A program made the translations under genes and the position numbers. This document shows, in pieces, positions 25,182-33,947 of a DNA stretch of 64,000 nt. Numbering within the stretch: position 1 is the stretch's first letter; every line of letters begins with the position of its first letter. Source of the DNA: a bacterium (lineage in GTDB: Bacteria; Armatimonadota; Abditibacteriia; Abditibacteriales; Abditibacteriaceae). The notes under the pieces were generated by a model. That model was given only the letters and a program-made list of their open reading frames with translations. It made no database searches and was not told the origin of the DNA. The DNA is taken from the NCBI GenBank assembly GCA_004172935.1, contig SDZD01000013.1:1-64000 (forward strand). Direction: 5' to 3'.

Positions 25182-26353
25182 CCCCGCCGACAAGCAGCGG
25201 GGCTTCTATCAGGTATCAACCTGAAGGCACTGTGTTCCCAGTGCCAGAATATTTAACGCCGCGTTGTGATCACGGTCTAAAACCAAACCACAATGCACGC
25301 ATTGATGAGTACGCTGCGAGAGAGTTTTCTTCTCGCGCGTACCGCAACGACTGCAATCTTGAGATGTATACGCTGGATTCACGGCCACGAATCGGCGACC
25401 GGCACTTTCAGCCTTGTGCGCCAATACGATGCGGAACATAGTCCAGCTGGCATCTGGGATTGATTTGGCCAGGCAGTGGTTCTTCTGCAGGGCCGACACG
25501 TTCAAATCTTCAACAGCAATCATGTCGAAGAGATTCACGATCTTGCGCGCCGTCTGATGCACGAAGTTGTGTCTGCGATTACGGATACGCTCATGGATTC
25601 GAGCCACCACTTTACGGGCTTTGCGCCGCGCCTTCGCTCCCTTTTCGGCCTTCGAGAGGCGACGCTGAGCCTTAGCCAACGCCTTCTCATCCAAGCGATA
25701 GAGACGCGGGTTTTCGACCTTCTCGCCAGTGCTGAGCGTTGCAAAAGACTCCAGTCCCACGTCAATGCCAACAGATTCTCCCGTTGGCTCAAGCGGCTGG
25801 TCTTCAGTTTCAATAACGAGGCACGCAAACCACTTTGCGTTTTGGCGACGAAGAGTACAGGTCTTGAGTTTGCCTTCGACCTGACGATGAACTATGGCAT
25901 TGACGACGCCAATTTTCGAGAGCTTAACGGCGGATTCTTGCAACTCAAAGCCACTTTGGGGATAGGTAAACGAGTCGTAGTAGCCCCGGCCTTTGAAACG
26001 TGGATAGCCCGGAGTTTCGCCTGATTTAACACGCCTGAAGAAGCCATCAAAAGCCAACTGGACTCGCGTAGCCACGTTTTGTAGCACCTGACTATGAACT
26101 CGCAATTGCCACTCATTCTTGGTGCCTGTCAGGCTTTTGATCTGATCGAACTTGGAGGGGGATTTTCCGGTCGCTTCGTAAGTCTCTTTGCGTTGAGCCA
26201 GGAAGTTGTTGTAGAGGCGACGACAGGTTTCCAGCATTTCCTCCAGAAGAAAACGCTGTGCTTTGGTAGGGTACAAGCGCACCTTCAAAGCAACTGTCAT
26301 CGTTGAAATGAGTTTATGATGCTATGCCATAGACCACCACCCACAAGGGGCGG
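25182..26353 (-). mobile_element. TnpB-only IS element of the IS200/IS605 superfamily
   Basis: The element contains only tnpB; no Y1 transposase gene is present. Both ends carry a subterminal hairpin with the same loop sequence: the right end pairs CCCCGCCG (25182-25189) with CAGCGGGG (25195-25202) around ACAAG, and the left end pairs CCACCC (26337-26342) with GGGCGG (26348-26353) around ACAAG. Such hairpins at the ends fit IS200/IS605 elements, so I take them as approximate borders; the exact ends may lie several bases further out. It sits between the peptidoglycan-binding gene and the 352-residue gene, without visible target-site duplication, as expected for this superfamily. Confidence 0.75.
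25209..26300 (-). CDS. tnpB: TnpB RNA-guided nuclease (OrfB), apparently intact
   Basis: The 363-residue protein opens with the helix-turn-helix-like TnpB N-terminus (LKVRLYPTKAQRFLLEEML). The RuvC residues are all present: D180 in GIDVG, E264 in IAVEDLN and D344 in DRDHNAALN. The zinc ribbon has C316, C319, C334 and C337 (CSRCG, CVHCG). Length is typical for a compact TnpB of about 360-400 residues. In characterised members, the RNA guide scaffold is transcribed from the 3' end of tnpB and the right end of the element, so the region around 25182-25350 could encode it. With catalytic residues intact, it may still be active. Confidence 0.93.
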   Translation of the reverse strand: MTVALKVRLYPTKAQRFLLEEMLETCRRLYNNFLAQRKETYEATGKSPSKFDQIKSLTGTKNEWQLRVHSQVLQNVATRVQLAFDGFFRRVKSGETPGYPRFKGRGYYDSFTYPQSGFELQESAVKLSKIGVVNAIVHRQVEGKLKTCTLRRQNAKWFACLVIETEDQPLEPTGESVGIDVGLESFATLSTGEKVENPRLYRLDEKALAKAQRRLSKAEKGAKARRKARKVVARIHERIRNRRHNFVHQTARKIVNLFDMIAVEDLNVSALQKNHCLAKSIPDASWTMFRIVLAHKAESAGRRFVAVNPAYTSQDCSRCGTREKKTLSQRTHQCVHCGLVLDRDHNAALNILALGTQCLQVDT

Positions 26354-26367
26354 GGTTTTCGAGATTC

Positions 26368-27426
26368 CTATAACGCCAGAAGTCGCGCCGCTTCATCCGC
26401 CGAAAAATGTTCCAACGTCCACTCGCGTAACTTCAATTGAGATTCGAGAAGTTCATGTTGCGAGAATGGTTCGACTTGCACAGAACCAAGCTCACTACTC
26501 TCTACATGGCTCCGCACACAGAGAACAGTACCTTCTATCTTTTTACCATTCTCATCCACGTTGTCAGGCTGGAAAACCTGCACAATAGCAGCACGCCACT
26601 CGAAGAGAAACGCATCATCCCACAAATCAACTCCCCCCACCTCAATTTGTCTGTGCCGCACGAAGCTCCAATCACAAACATCATGAGGTCGCTCATCAAA
26701 ACGTCCTACTCTCACCATCAGAACCAGAGCGGCAATCTTCTGTAACGTCTGCCAGTCGTATTTCTGGCAGTGGAACGCAATGGCATCGCATTCTTGCTCA
26801 TCCAGGGCCTGCCATTTTAAAGCAGTCTGTATCTCGCCATCTTTTTGGTTCCAGCGTGCGCGAATCTGGCGTCGGAAGTTGCAGTGGGTTTGACGCAAAA
26901 AACGCAAGTCTTTTTGGTCATGCGAAGTGCGGCAATCACAATTCCAGATAAAACCCTCATCGTCAAGGTTGTTCTCTGGCTCTTTATCTTTGAAACCAAG
27001 TACATCGCCCCAACCACTGGCACCGACTCGTAACACAACCTTGCGCCCCTCCTGCTTTACCGACCAAAAACGCGAGAGTAAGCGTACATAAGGACTATGA
27101 TTAAATCTTTCCTCAAACAGCGACCAATTAAAGCGGCGAGCAGCACGCGGCGTCATCGTCCTATCAATTTTTTTGCGCCCTGAACGATACCACAAATTCT
27201 CGGCAATGAAGATTCGCGCCGTTTCAGCACGATCTGGCCGAAGCACGACACAGTGTTCGAAGCCTCGATGACCTTCATCGGGCCGAACAACCGCCAACCG
27301 AGCCAATAGCGCCTCTTCCTCGCCGTCTTCGGTACGAAACACGAAGCGATGCTGCGCGTCGCCATTCCACGATTCGGGTGGCAAATAGGCGCGTAGCGCA
27401 GCATCGGCATTCAGCGAGGTGTCCAT
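26368..27426 (-). CDS. Hypothetical protein between argD and the IS element
   Basis: The 352-residue protein is soluble, with many W, D, E and R residues and a cluster of Cys/His (NCDCRTSHD, RQTHCNFRRQ) around residues 165-190 that could bind metal. There is no signal peptide or membrane segment. Its start lies 9 bp from the argD stop, so it is probably co-transcribed with argB-argD. The stop codon is only 14 bases from the left hairpin of the IS. I do not recognise the family. Confidence 0.7.
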   Translation of the reverse strand: MDTSLNADAALRAYLPPESWNGDAQHRFVFRTEDGEEEALLARLAVVRPDEGHRGFEHCVVLRPDRAETARIFIAENLWYRSGRKKIDRTMTPRAARRFNWSLFEERFNHSPYVRLLSRFWSVKQEGRKVVLRVGASGWGDVLGFKDKEPENNLDDEGFIWNCDCRTSHDQKDLRFLRQTHCNFRRQIRARWNQKDGEIQTALKWQALDEQECDAIAFHCQKYDWQTLQKIAALVLMVRVGRFDERPHDVCDWSFVRHRQIEVGGVDLWDDAFLFEWRAAIVQVFQPDNVDENGKKIEGTVLCVRSHVESSELGSVQVEPFSQHELLESQLKLREWTLEHFSADEAARLLAL

Positions 27427-27435
27427 CGGACGAAA

Positions 27436-28635
27436 TTACTTCTCTATCTCAGCCCACGATTTTTGCAGCTTTTCCATCGCCTCGTCCACATCAGCCGTCG
27501 AGATATTGAGCGGTGGCAAAAAGCGCAAAATCGTGTCGCCAACAGCGTTGAACACCAACCCATTTTCCAACGACTTCAGCATCAATTTGCGGGCATTGGG
27601 CGAATCGAGTTCGACCCCCACCATTAGTCCCAGTCCGCGCACCTCTTTGGCGCCTACAGTGGCTCCCCAGTCGCGCAACCGGCTTTGGAAGTAATCGCCA
27701 ACACGAGTGGCGTTCTCCATCAATTTCTCCTCTTCCAACGCTTCCAAAGTCGCCAGTGCCGCCGCACTCGCCAAGAAGTTGCCGCCGAACGTCGTGCCGT
27801 GGCTACCGGGCTTGAGCGCCAGCGCTACTTCTTCGCGCGCCAGAACCGCGCCAATCGGCACTCCGTTCGCCAGGCCCTTCGCCATCGGAATCATGTCGGG
27901 CTTCACGCCATACCATTCGTGCGCGAAGAACTTGCCCGTCCGTCCACAACCACACTGCACTTCGTCGATGGCGAGCAGCGCCCCGTTCTCGTCGCAAATC
28001 TGCCGCGCCGCTTCGATGTACTCTTTCGATAGCATCAACACGCCCGATTCGCCCAGAATCGTCTCGAACATCACCAGAGCGGTCTTGCTCGAAACTGCCG
28101 CGCGCAACGCCTCAATATCGCCCAGCGGAACATGCTTGAACCCAAGCGGCAATGGTGCGAAGCCTTCCTGATACTTCGGCTGCCCTGTCGCGGCCAAAGC
28201 CCCTAAGGTGCGTCCATGAAAACTCTTTTCGAGCGTCACGATTTCAACGCGCTCGGTTTCGCCCCGATCATAGGCATAGCGGCGAGCGATTTTAATCGCC
28301 GCTTCGTTCGCCTCAGCGCCCGAATTGCAGAATACCGCGCGCATCCCGCCCGACATTTCGGCCAGTTTGGTGGCAAGTTTCACCTGTGGCTCGATATAGA
28401 AGAAGTTCGAGGTGTGCAGAATCTGCGACGCTTGTTTGGAAATCGCCTCGGTGACTTTGGGGTGGTTATGTCCCAACACCACAACAGCGATACCTCCCAA
28501 AAAGTCGAGGTATTCGTTTCCGTTCGAGTCCCATAATCGAGCGCCCTCGCCTTTGGTGAAGGCGTAAGGAAGCCGAGTACCGTAATTTTGAAAAGCGTGT
28601 TGAGAATCGAGTTCTTGAAGTTCGGTTAAATTCAT
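27436..28635 (-). CDS. argD: Acetylornithine aminotransferase
   Basis: The PLP enzyme converts N-acetylglutamate semialdehyde to N-acetylornithine. The 399-residue protein has the class III aminotransferase pattern: YLDFLGGIAVVVLGHNHP, FFYIEPQ, FCNSGAEANEAAIKIAR, SFHGRTLGALAATGQ, LLAIDEVQCGCGRTG and PMAKGLANGVPIGAV, where the lysine holds PLP, then HGTTFGGN. The ATG at 28635 is used because family similarity starts at the following residues (MNLTELQELD). It follows argB on the same strand. A parallel role in lysine synthesis, known for some ArgD enzymes, is possible. Confidence 0.95.
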   Translation of the reverse strand: MNLTELQELDSQHAFQNYGTRLPYAFTKGEGARLWDSNGNEYLDFLGGIAVVVLGHNHPKVTEAISKQASQILHTSNFFYIEPQVKLATKLAEMSGGMRAVFCNSGAEANEAAIKIARRYAYDRGETERVEIVTLEKSFHGRTLGALAATGQPKYQEGFAPLPLGFKHVPLGDIEALRAAVSSKTALVMFETILGESGVLMLSKEYIEAARQICDENGALLAIDEVQCGCGRTGKFFAHEWYGVKPDMIPMAKGLANGVPIGAVLAREEVALALKPGSHGTTFGGNFLASAAALATLEALEEEKLMENATRVGDYFQSRLRDWGATVGAKEVRGLGLMVGVELDSPNARKLMLKSLENGLVFNAVGDTILRFLPPLNISTADVDEAMEKLQKSWAEIEK

Positions 28636-28682
28636 GGCTATCGCGTGGTCGGATGGTTTATGGTTTGGGGATTCCCAACCAC

Positions 28683-29549
28683 CTATTCGGTTATCATAGT
28701 GCCGCAACCGGTATCTGTGAAAAGTTCAATCAACAACGAATGGGGCGCACGCCCATCCACGATGTGAGCGCGTTCAACGCCCCCTGCCACCGCATCAATG
28801 CAGCAGGTAATTTTGGGAATCATACCCGTCGAAACAGCGCCCGAATCAATCAGTTGCTTGGCCTCATCGGGAGTCATTTGCGCAATCAGGCTCGATTTAT
28901 CGGAAAAATCGCGATATACGCCCGCAACATCGGTCAGTAGCAACAACTTGGAAGCTCCCACTGCTTGCGCAATGGCCGAAGCCGCGAGGTCGGCATTCAC
29001 ATTGAAGGTTTCGCCGTTTTTGCCCTGCGCCACAGGCGTCACAACCGGAATGAATCCGCCGCTTTGCAGCGTTTCAATCACTGTGCAATCGACCTTTTCC
29101 ATTTCGCCCACTAATCCCCAGTCATGTTCGCCCTGGAATTTCTCAGCGCGAAGCAAGCCACCATCTTTGCCCGAAAGCCCAACAGCAGGAGCGCCCTTCT
29201 CGGTCAAATCGGCAGCAATGTTTTTCCCGATCTGCCCAAGCACCATCTCGGTAACACGCATCGTCGCCTCATCAGTCACTCGCATTCCGTCGATGAACTT
29301 CGGTTCAATCCCCAGTTGTCGCGACATATTCGACACTTCGGGTCCACCACCATGCACAACGACGGGACGAATACCAACATAATGCAGCAATGCGATGTCT
29401 CCCATCACGGCGGCTTGCAATTCGGGCGAAGTCTGAGCCGCGCCACCATATTTGATGACGATGGTCTGCCCGTTCAAATCGCGAATAAACGGCAGCGCCT
29501 CGGAAATGATAAGAGCGCGCTGGGCTGCTTCGAGCTGTTCGGTGTCCAT
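28683..29549 (-). CDS. argB: N-acetylglutamate kinase
   Basis: ArgB phosphorylates N-acetylglutamate, the second step of arginine synthesis. The 288-residue protein has the amino-acid-kinase motifs TIVIKYGGAAQ, VVVHGGGPEVS, GKDGGLL, TFNVNADLAASAIA, LLLLTDVAGVY, and the C-terminal GRAPHSLLIELFTDTGCGTMI. The ATG at 29549 is directly preceded by a T-tract and hairpin and has no recognisable ribosome-binding site; a GTG at 29573 in the same frame is the alternative and would translate through the hairpin. Arginine feedback inhibition occurs in many long-form ArgB enzymes; I cannot decide it here. Confidence 0.94.
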   Translation of the reverse strand: MDTEQLEAAQRALIISEALPFIRDLNGQTIVIKYGGAAQTSPELQAAVMGDIALLHYVGIRPVVVHGGGPEVSNMSRQLGIEPKFIDGMRVTDEATMRVTEMVLGQIGKNIAADLTEKGAPAVGLSGKDGGLLRAEKFQGEHDWGLVGEMEKVDCTVIETLQSGGFIPVVTPVAQGKNGETFNVNADLAASAIAQAVGASKLLLLTDVAGVYRDFSDKSSLIAQMTPDEAKQLIDSGAVSTGMIPKITCCIDAVAGGVERAHIVDGRAPHSLLIELFTDTGCGTMITE

Positions 29550-29582
29550 AAAAACGAAAACGGCGAAGCGCACAGCTTCGCC
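29550..29582 (-). promoter_or_regulatory. Terminator-like hairpin abutting the argB start, possible attenuator
   Basis: Read on the minus strand, GGCGAAGC (29582-29575) pairs with GCTTCGCC (29569-29562) over TGTGC, then GTTTTCGTTTTT runs straight into the argB ATG at 29549. It has the form of an intrinsic terminator. It may end transcription of the metallophosphoesterase gene upstream, or control entry into the arg genes. Confidence 0.65.
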
Positions 29583-29662
29583 AGAGACGTATTATTTTAG
29601 AAAAAAGTCAGCATCTCCCGTCCCATCCCCTACAAATTTTCCTCACGAACACCGCCATTCCC

Positions 29663-30262
29663 CTACTCTCTCCACTCCATGCCGCCCGGCCCGGCATTCA
29701 CAACCAGCGTTTGTCCCACTCGCTGCGAACGCCCCGAACTGGCGTGAATATGCCCACAAACCAACAGCTTCGGTTTCTTATCGGCGATGCATCGGGCCAC
29801 TGACTTACTCCCCAACGATTTCCCCGCGCTCGACTGGTCAAGCACTCCCAGCGGCGGTGAATGCGAAACCAAAATCGCCCCCACCGGACACTTTTCCAGT
29901 AAACGCGCCGCCTCGTCTTCCTCCACATCGAAACTCCACGAGCCAAATGGCGTAATGGGTACAGCCCCACCTAACCCGAAAAAAGCCTCGCCATTAATAT
30001 GGCATTCTTCGCCATGCAAAACCCGAATATGCGCCGCCCCCTCACAAGCCTTTCGTAACTCATCTGGCGTCTCATTGTTACCCGCCACAAACACAATCGG
30101 GACACGAAGCGAACGAAACGGCGCGATAGCCACTTCAATTCGCCGCCGAGCATTCGCGAAATCTCCTGCTCCCACCAGCACATCAAATTCATGAGCGCGT
30201 GCGGCTAAGGCTCTGGCCGCTTCCCCATCGGCATGTAAATCAGAAAAAAGTAATATTCTCAC
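29663..30262 (-). CDS. Calcineurin-like metallophosphoesterase
   Basis: The 199-residue protein has the metal-binding motifs in order: FSDLHADG (D8, H10), GAGDFAN (D34), AGNNET (N62/N63/E64, a variant of GNHE), SHSPP, and GHIHASSG near the C-terminus. It is likely a cytoplasmic phosphoesterase acting on a small nucleotide or phosphate ester. I choose the GTG at 30262 since GAGGT stands 7 bases upstream and the strand MRILLFSDLH begins there; an in-frame ATG lies at 30295. Substrate unknown. Confidence 0.85.
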   Translation of the reverse strand: MRILLFSDLHADGEAARALAARAHEFDVLVGAGDFANARRRIEVAIAPFRSLRVPIVFVAGNNETPDELRKACEGAAHIRVLHGEECHINGEAFFGLGGAVPITPFGSWSFDVEEDEAARLLEKCPVGAILVSHSPPLGVLDQSSAGKSLGSKSVARCIADKKPKLLVCGHIHASSGRSQRVGQTLVVNAGPGGMEWRE

Positions 30263-30339
30263 AGTAGCGACCTCATACCTCAAATATCCACACATTGGCC
30301 CCAAAAAGGCACCCTACAAATCGGGGCAGCACACCACCA

Positions 30340-30804
30340 ATGGCTCTTACAGACGTTCTCCGCCAACATTGGCGCCTCTATCAACAGCGACAGCGCCCGA
30401 CCTCTCCCTCATGGATGTTTTGGCTACTATGGATAGCAGGCATCTACAACCTGACATGGGGCGCCTTCGTGGTACTCTCCCCCCTGGCTCCCTTCCGCTG
30501 GGCCAAAATGCCCCTCCCCAACTACCCCGAAATATGGCAATGCGTCGGTATGATAGTTGGTGTCTACGGCGTCGGCTACATCATCGCCGCCCACAATCCC
30601 TACCGTCACTGGCCAATCGTTCTCGTGGGTTTGCTCGGAAAACTCTTCGGCCCCTTCGGCATGGCGTGGTCGGTTTGGAAGGGCACACTCCCTGCCATCG
30701 CCGCTTGGACATGCGCCACCAACGATTTAATCTGGTGGCTCCCCTTCGGCCTCATCCTCTATCACGCCTACCTCTCCTTCTGGCGCACCCAAATAATGCG
30801 CTAG
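30340..30804 (+). CDS. Hypothetical four-helix membrane protein
   Basis: The 154-residue protein starts MALTDVLRQHWRLYQQRQRP and has about four membrane segments (WMFWLLWIAGIYNLTWGAFV, CVGMIVGVYGVGYIIAA, IVLVGLLGKLFGPFGMAW, LIWWLPFGLILYHAYLSF). It is rich in tryptophan. The ATG at 30340 is preferred over 30295 because the earlier codons overlap the promoter side of the opposite gene and look noncoding. No function is assigned. Confidence 0.65.
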   Translation: MALTDVLRQHWRLYQQRQRPTSPSWMFWLLWIAGIYNLTWGAFVVLSPLAPFRWAKMPLPNYPEIWQCVGMIVGVYGVGYIIAAHNPYRHWPIVLVGLLGKLFGPFGMAWSVWKGTLPAIAAWTCATNDLIWWLPFGLILYHAYLSFWRTQIMR

Positions 30805-30969
30805 CGTTGTCAAGTCTCGCCGAACATTCGGGCAGTCCCCCAACCAACACACTCAATCTATATTTTTTGTAACTTAATCTCCGAATCTACCCGTTTATAT
30901 CTCAGTAGGTCAATGAAAAAGTGGGGCACTATGCCCCAGTAAAATCGACTTCTCTCTACCCGTCATTCT

Positions 30970-31881
30970 ATGCCTATCATCTCAAAAGTCCGCAACGTAT
31001 TCTCGTTATTTTCCTTCATCGCCAATCACCCTCTCAATAGAAAACACAAGGTTGCCTCAATTCGCAATTTTTTCGCTTGGCAAGTTGGTAGCCGATTAGT
31101 TCCGGGGCCAGTTGTAGTGAACTTCGTGAACGACTCGAAGTTGCTAGTGAAACCGGGCATGACAGGAGCAACTCTCAATATCTATACCGGCCTACATGAA
31201 TTCGAAGACATGTCCTTCGTCCTTCATGCTCTACGAAAAAACGATGTCTTTGTGGATGTAGGAGCAAATGTTGGAACCTACACGGTTTTAGCGGGAGCAG
31301 CTATAGGCGCCCAATGCATCACCTTTGAACCCGCCCCCTCAACATTCTCAAACCTGATGAGAAATGTCGATTTGAACCAAATCAATAACCTTGTCGATGC
31401 GAGGAATGTAGGCGTTGGAGAAACCGATGGCGAAATCACATTCACATCGGGCCTTGATACGGTCAACCACGTCCTCAGCAAAGATGAACATCATGCCGAT
31501 GCCGTCACTATTCCAGTTGTCACTTTGGACAAGTCACTCCAAGGTTCAAATCCCGTCGTTATAAAAATTGATGTAGAGGGTTTTGAAACTAGCGTCATCA
31601 GTGGCGCAGCCAACGTCTTGTCGCAAGAATCGCTCTTGGCAATCGTCATGGAATTAAATGGCAGCGGCAATAGATATGGCTTTGACGAAGCGCAACTCCA
31701 TAAAAAAATCTTGGACTATGGTTTTCAGTCTTATAGGTACGACCCATTTAAGCGGAAACTCATCAGCCTGAAGGGAAAGAATTTCGATGGTGGCAACACC
31801 ATCTACGTTAAAAATCTAGATGCCTTAACTCAACGCCTCGAATCAGCCCCTAAGTTCAAAGTCAAAGGCCAATCAATATGA
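30970..31881 (+). CDS. FkbM-family methyltransferase
   Basis: The 303-residue protein has the SAM-binding core VFVDVGANVGTYTVL (D96, G98) and the FkbM landmarks CITFEPAPSTFSNL, NVGVGETDGEITF and VIKIDVEGFETSVISGA. FkbM enzymes O-methylate sugars or other natural-product hydroxyls. Base composition is somewhat more AT-rich than the flanking genes, which may point to transfer. It stands alone between noncoding stretches of 165 and 126 bp, so its substrate cannot be told from neighbours. Confidence 0.88.
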   Translation: MPIISKVRNVFSLFSFIANHPLNRKHKVASIRNFFAWQVGSRLVPGPVVVNFVNDSKLLVKPGMTGATLNIYTGLHEFEDMSFVLHALRKNDVFVDVGANVGTYTVLAGAAIGAQCITFEPAPSTFSNLMRNVDLNQINNLVDARNVGVGETDGEITFTSGLDTVNHVLSKDEHHADAVTIPVVTLDKSLQGSNPVVIKIDVEGFETSVISGAANVLSQESLLAIVMELNGSGNRYGFDEAQLHKKILDYGFQSYRYDPFKRKLISLKGKNFDGGNTIYVKNLDALTQRLESAPKFKVKGQSI

Positions 31882-32007
31882 TTGAAGAAATCATCTTCTC
31901 AATGTGAAAATAGAGCGATAGCCCTCCCCCATATCGCAACAATCCCTTCTCTAAGACACTGGAAGCACCGAAAAGGGGGAGTAAACTACGCCAAATTTCC
32001 GATAGCG

Positions 32008-33051
32008 TTACCCCAAAAACTTAGCCCTCTCCGCCGCCGTCCGATTGAACAAAACGCGCAGCACCTCTTCCGATTCGGGGCGTAAGCGCGCGTTACGACG
32101 CCCCAGCGTTGCGCGCACCGTTTTCAATGCATCCTCCAAACGATGCTCATGCCACCCCTCCAAACCGCCCCACGAGAACGACGGCACATACTTCGGGCTA
32201 ACCCCACCACCAAACACATTGCATCCAACGCCGATATTAGCCCCGGTCGTCAGCAACTGTCCGATGCCGATTTTGGTGTGGTCGCCAACTAGAGTCCCCA
32301 AAAACTGCGCCCCAGTATCAATAATCTCGTCAGAGCTGAGTCGGAATTTGATCTTCCCGTAGGTATTTTTCAGGTTGCTGGTGGTGGCAAGCGCGCCAAA
32401 GTTCACCCACCGCCCCGCCCAGCTATGCCCGACGAACCCCTCGTGCGCCTTATTCACGCGCGACTGAAAAATCGAAGCCGAAATTTCCCCGCCAACCTTA
32501 CAATTCGGGCCAAGGCTGGTGCCGGGACGCACGCGGGCGCCATCCAGCACACAACCAGCCCCCACGAAAACCGGCCCTTGAATCTGTGAGAATTTGACCT
32601 CAACTCGCTCATCCAGAATAATCGGCCCATTCGAAACATCCAGTACGCACCCCGGCTGCACCAATGCGTTGCGCCCGATAAACAAATCGCGGCGGTCGCC
32701 GACAATGTGCGCGCCATGCATCATCGCGTGCTCCTGATGGTTCTCGTGCCGCTTCTGCCACTCGTGAAAATCGCCCGCGATATGAGCGTCCGAATGCGCC
32801 AGAATGTCCCACGGCGTCGCCGCAGGAAGTCCCGGAAACAAATCGCCCTCAATGTCCTCGTTCACAGGCAACCCCGTCTTGGCGCGCAAATACGCTTCAA
32901 GTTCGGGGCGGCAACGCAAAGCGACATCTTTAGTCACTTGCAAAGCGCGGTCAAGCGGACAAAGAGTGCCAAAACGCAACTCAAAGGTGGCGCGAGTATC
33001 TGCGAGCGGTCCAAATGGCCGCGCGTCTTCTTCTGCAACGATCAGGGGCAT
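32008..33051 (-). CDS. GlmU-family protein with left-handed beta-helix (putative sugar nucleotidyltransferase)
   Basis: The 347-residue protein starts MPLIVAEEDARPFGPLADTRATFELRFG, an N-terminus like that of the GlmU-family putative sugar nucleotidyltransferases known from Bacteroidetes. From about residue 110 it consists of hexapeptide repeats (GRNALVQPGCVLDVSNGPII, GPVFVGAGCVLDGARVRPGT, LVGDHTKIGIGQLLTTGANIG). The canonical G-x-G-T-R-M uridylyltransferase motif is not visible, so only an acyltransferase/nucleotidyltransferase-like role in sugar nucleotide metabolism can be proposed. Confidence 0.78.
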   Translation of the reverse strand: MPLIVAEEDARPFGPLADTRATFELRFGTLCPLDRALQVTKDVALRCRPELEAYLRAKTGLPVNEDIEGDLFPGLPAATPWDILAHSDAHIAGDFHEWQKRHENHQEHAMMHGAHIVGDRRDLFIGRNALVQPGCVLDVSNGPIILDERVEVKFSQIQGPVFVGAGCVLDGARVRPGTSLGPNCKVGGEISASIFQSRVNKAHEGFVGHSWAGRWVNFGALATTSNLKNTYGKIKFRLSSDEIIDTGAQFLGTLVGDHTKIGIGQLLTTGANIGVGCNVFGGGVSPKYVPSFSWGGLEGWHEHRLEDALKTVRATLGRRNARLRPESEEVLRVLFNRTAAERAKFLG

Positions 33052-33080
33052 AAAACGAGATGGAAAGTAAAAAAGAAAAA

Positions 33081-33160
33081 GCCCCGCCTCATTTCAAAAA
33101 ACTGAAGATTCTCAAGCACTAGGCTCAAAAATTCTTCCATCACTCGAAACGAGGCGGGGC
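33081..33160 (-). terminator. Long-loop hairpin terminator after the DUF1844 gene
   Basis: GCCCCGCCTCATTTC (33081-33095) and GAAACGAGGCGGGGC (33146-33160) are inverted repeats with one mismatch, 50 bases apart. On the minus strand the hairpin follows the DUF1844 gene and is followed by TTTTTCTTTTTT. Confidence 0.65.
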
Positions 33161-33170
33161 GTGTTGTTAA

Positions 33171-33917
33171 TTAGCGAATGATACGCGGCCCGGTGATGAT
33201 ACCACTGGGCGTCTGGAAACTCTGTCCGGTGATGCGCGTGAAATTCGAGCGCAAGTCGTTCAGCACACGCGCAAGCTCGGCCCCGGCGCGCGGGTCGATG
33301 CGTGTTTTGAGCGTTTCGTACAGCGCACCAAAAGCATCAATCGCCAAACGAGCCTCAGCATCGTTACGTGTGATGAGTCCGGTGTAAGGGTTGGCGACCA
33401 AGCCCAAATGCACCGCAGCATAGCGAGGCAACTCCGAAACGGTCTGAATCAAGAGCGGCGAAACTTCCAAACGGCTCATGCTTTCGGCACGTTGAGCCAT
33501 CATCTCGCGCACTCGCTCTTTCTCCTCTTCGGTCAAAGGACGCCCGACTTCCTGTTCGAGCTGGGCGAACTGCTCGGCTTCCATTTGTGCTGCCATCTGT
33601 TCGGCCTCTTCCTCGGTCAACTCTTCGTCGAGGTCGACATCGTCCTCTAATTCGTCCGCAGGCACGGTTTCAGTCGCGTCGGCGGCATCGCCCGCAGCGA
33701 TGGGCGCCGAAACGGCCTCGCCCGGATTTTCGCGCAGCGAAGACGAACCGATAATTTGTGGAGTCTCGGCGGAAGCAGCGCTTTTGCCCGGCACCTGAAT
33801 CAACGGCGTCGAAGCCGAAGCCGCAGGAGCGGTGCCCTTGCGCTCATCTTCGCTCAACAGTCGGTTATCAATGATTTGAAAACGCGGTTTACCTTCGCGT
33901 TCTTGTTCGTTAGCCAT
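33171..33917 (-). CDS. DUF1844 domain protein
   Basis: The 248-residue protein has a low-complexity acidic N-terminal half (Ala/Glu/Asp-rich, residues 1-150) and a C-terminal DUF1844 domain, recognised by VSELPRYAAVHLGLVANPYTG, RLAIDAFGALYETLKTRID and LARVLNDLRSNFTRI. DUF1844 proteins are small, soluble and of unknown function, common in Planctomycetes, Armatimonadetes and related phyla. The acidic extension is longer than usual. Confidence 0.85.
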   Translation of the reverse strand: MANEQEREGKPRFQIIDNRLLSEDERKGTAPAASASTPLIQVPGKSAASAETPQIIGSSSLRENPGEAVSAPIAAGDAADATETVPADELEDDVDLDEELTEEEAEQMAAQMEAEQFAQLEQEVGRPLTEEEKERVREMMAQRAESMSRLEVSPLLIQTVSELPRYAAVHLGLVANPYTGLITRNDAEARLAIDAFGALYETLKTRIDPRAGAELARVLNDLRSNFTRITGQSFQTPSGIITGPRIIR

Positions 33918-33947
33918 AATTGTTTTCCTGAAATTGGACGCGCGAGT

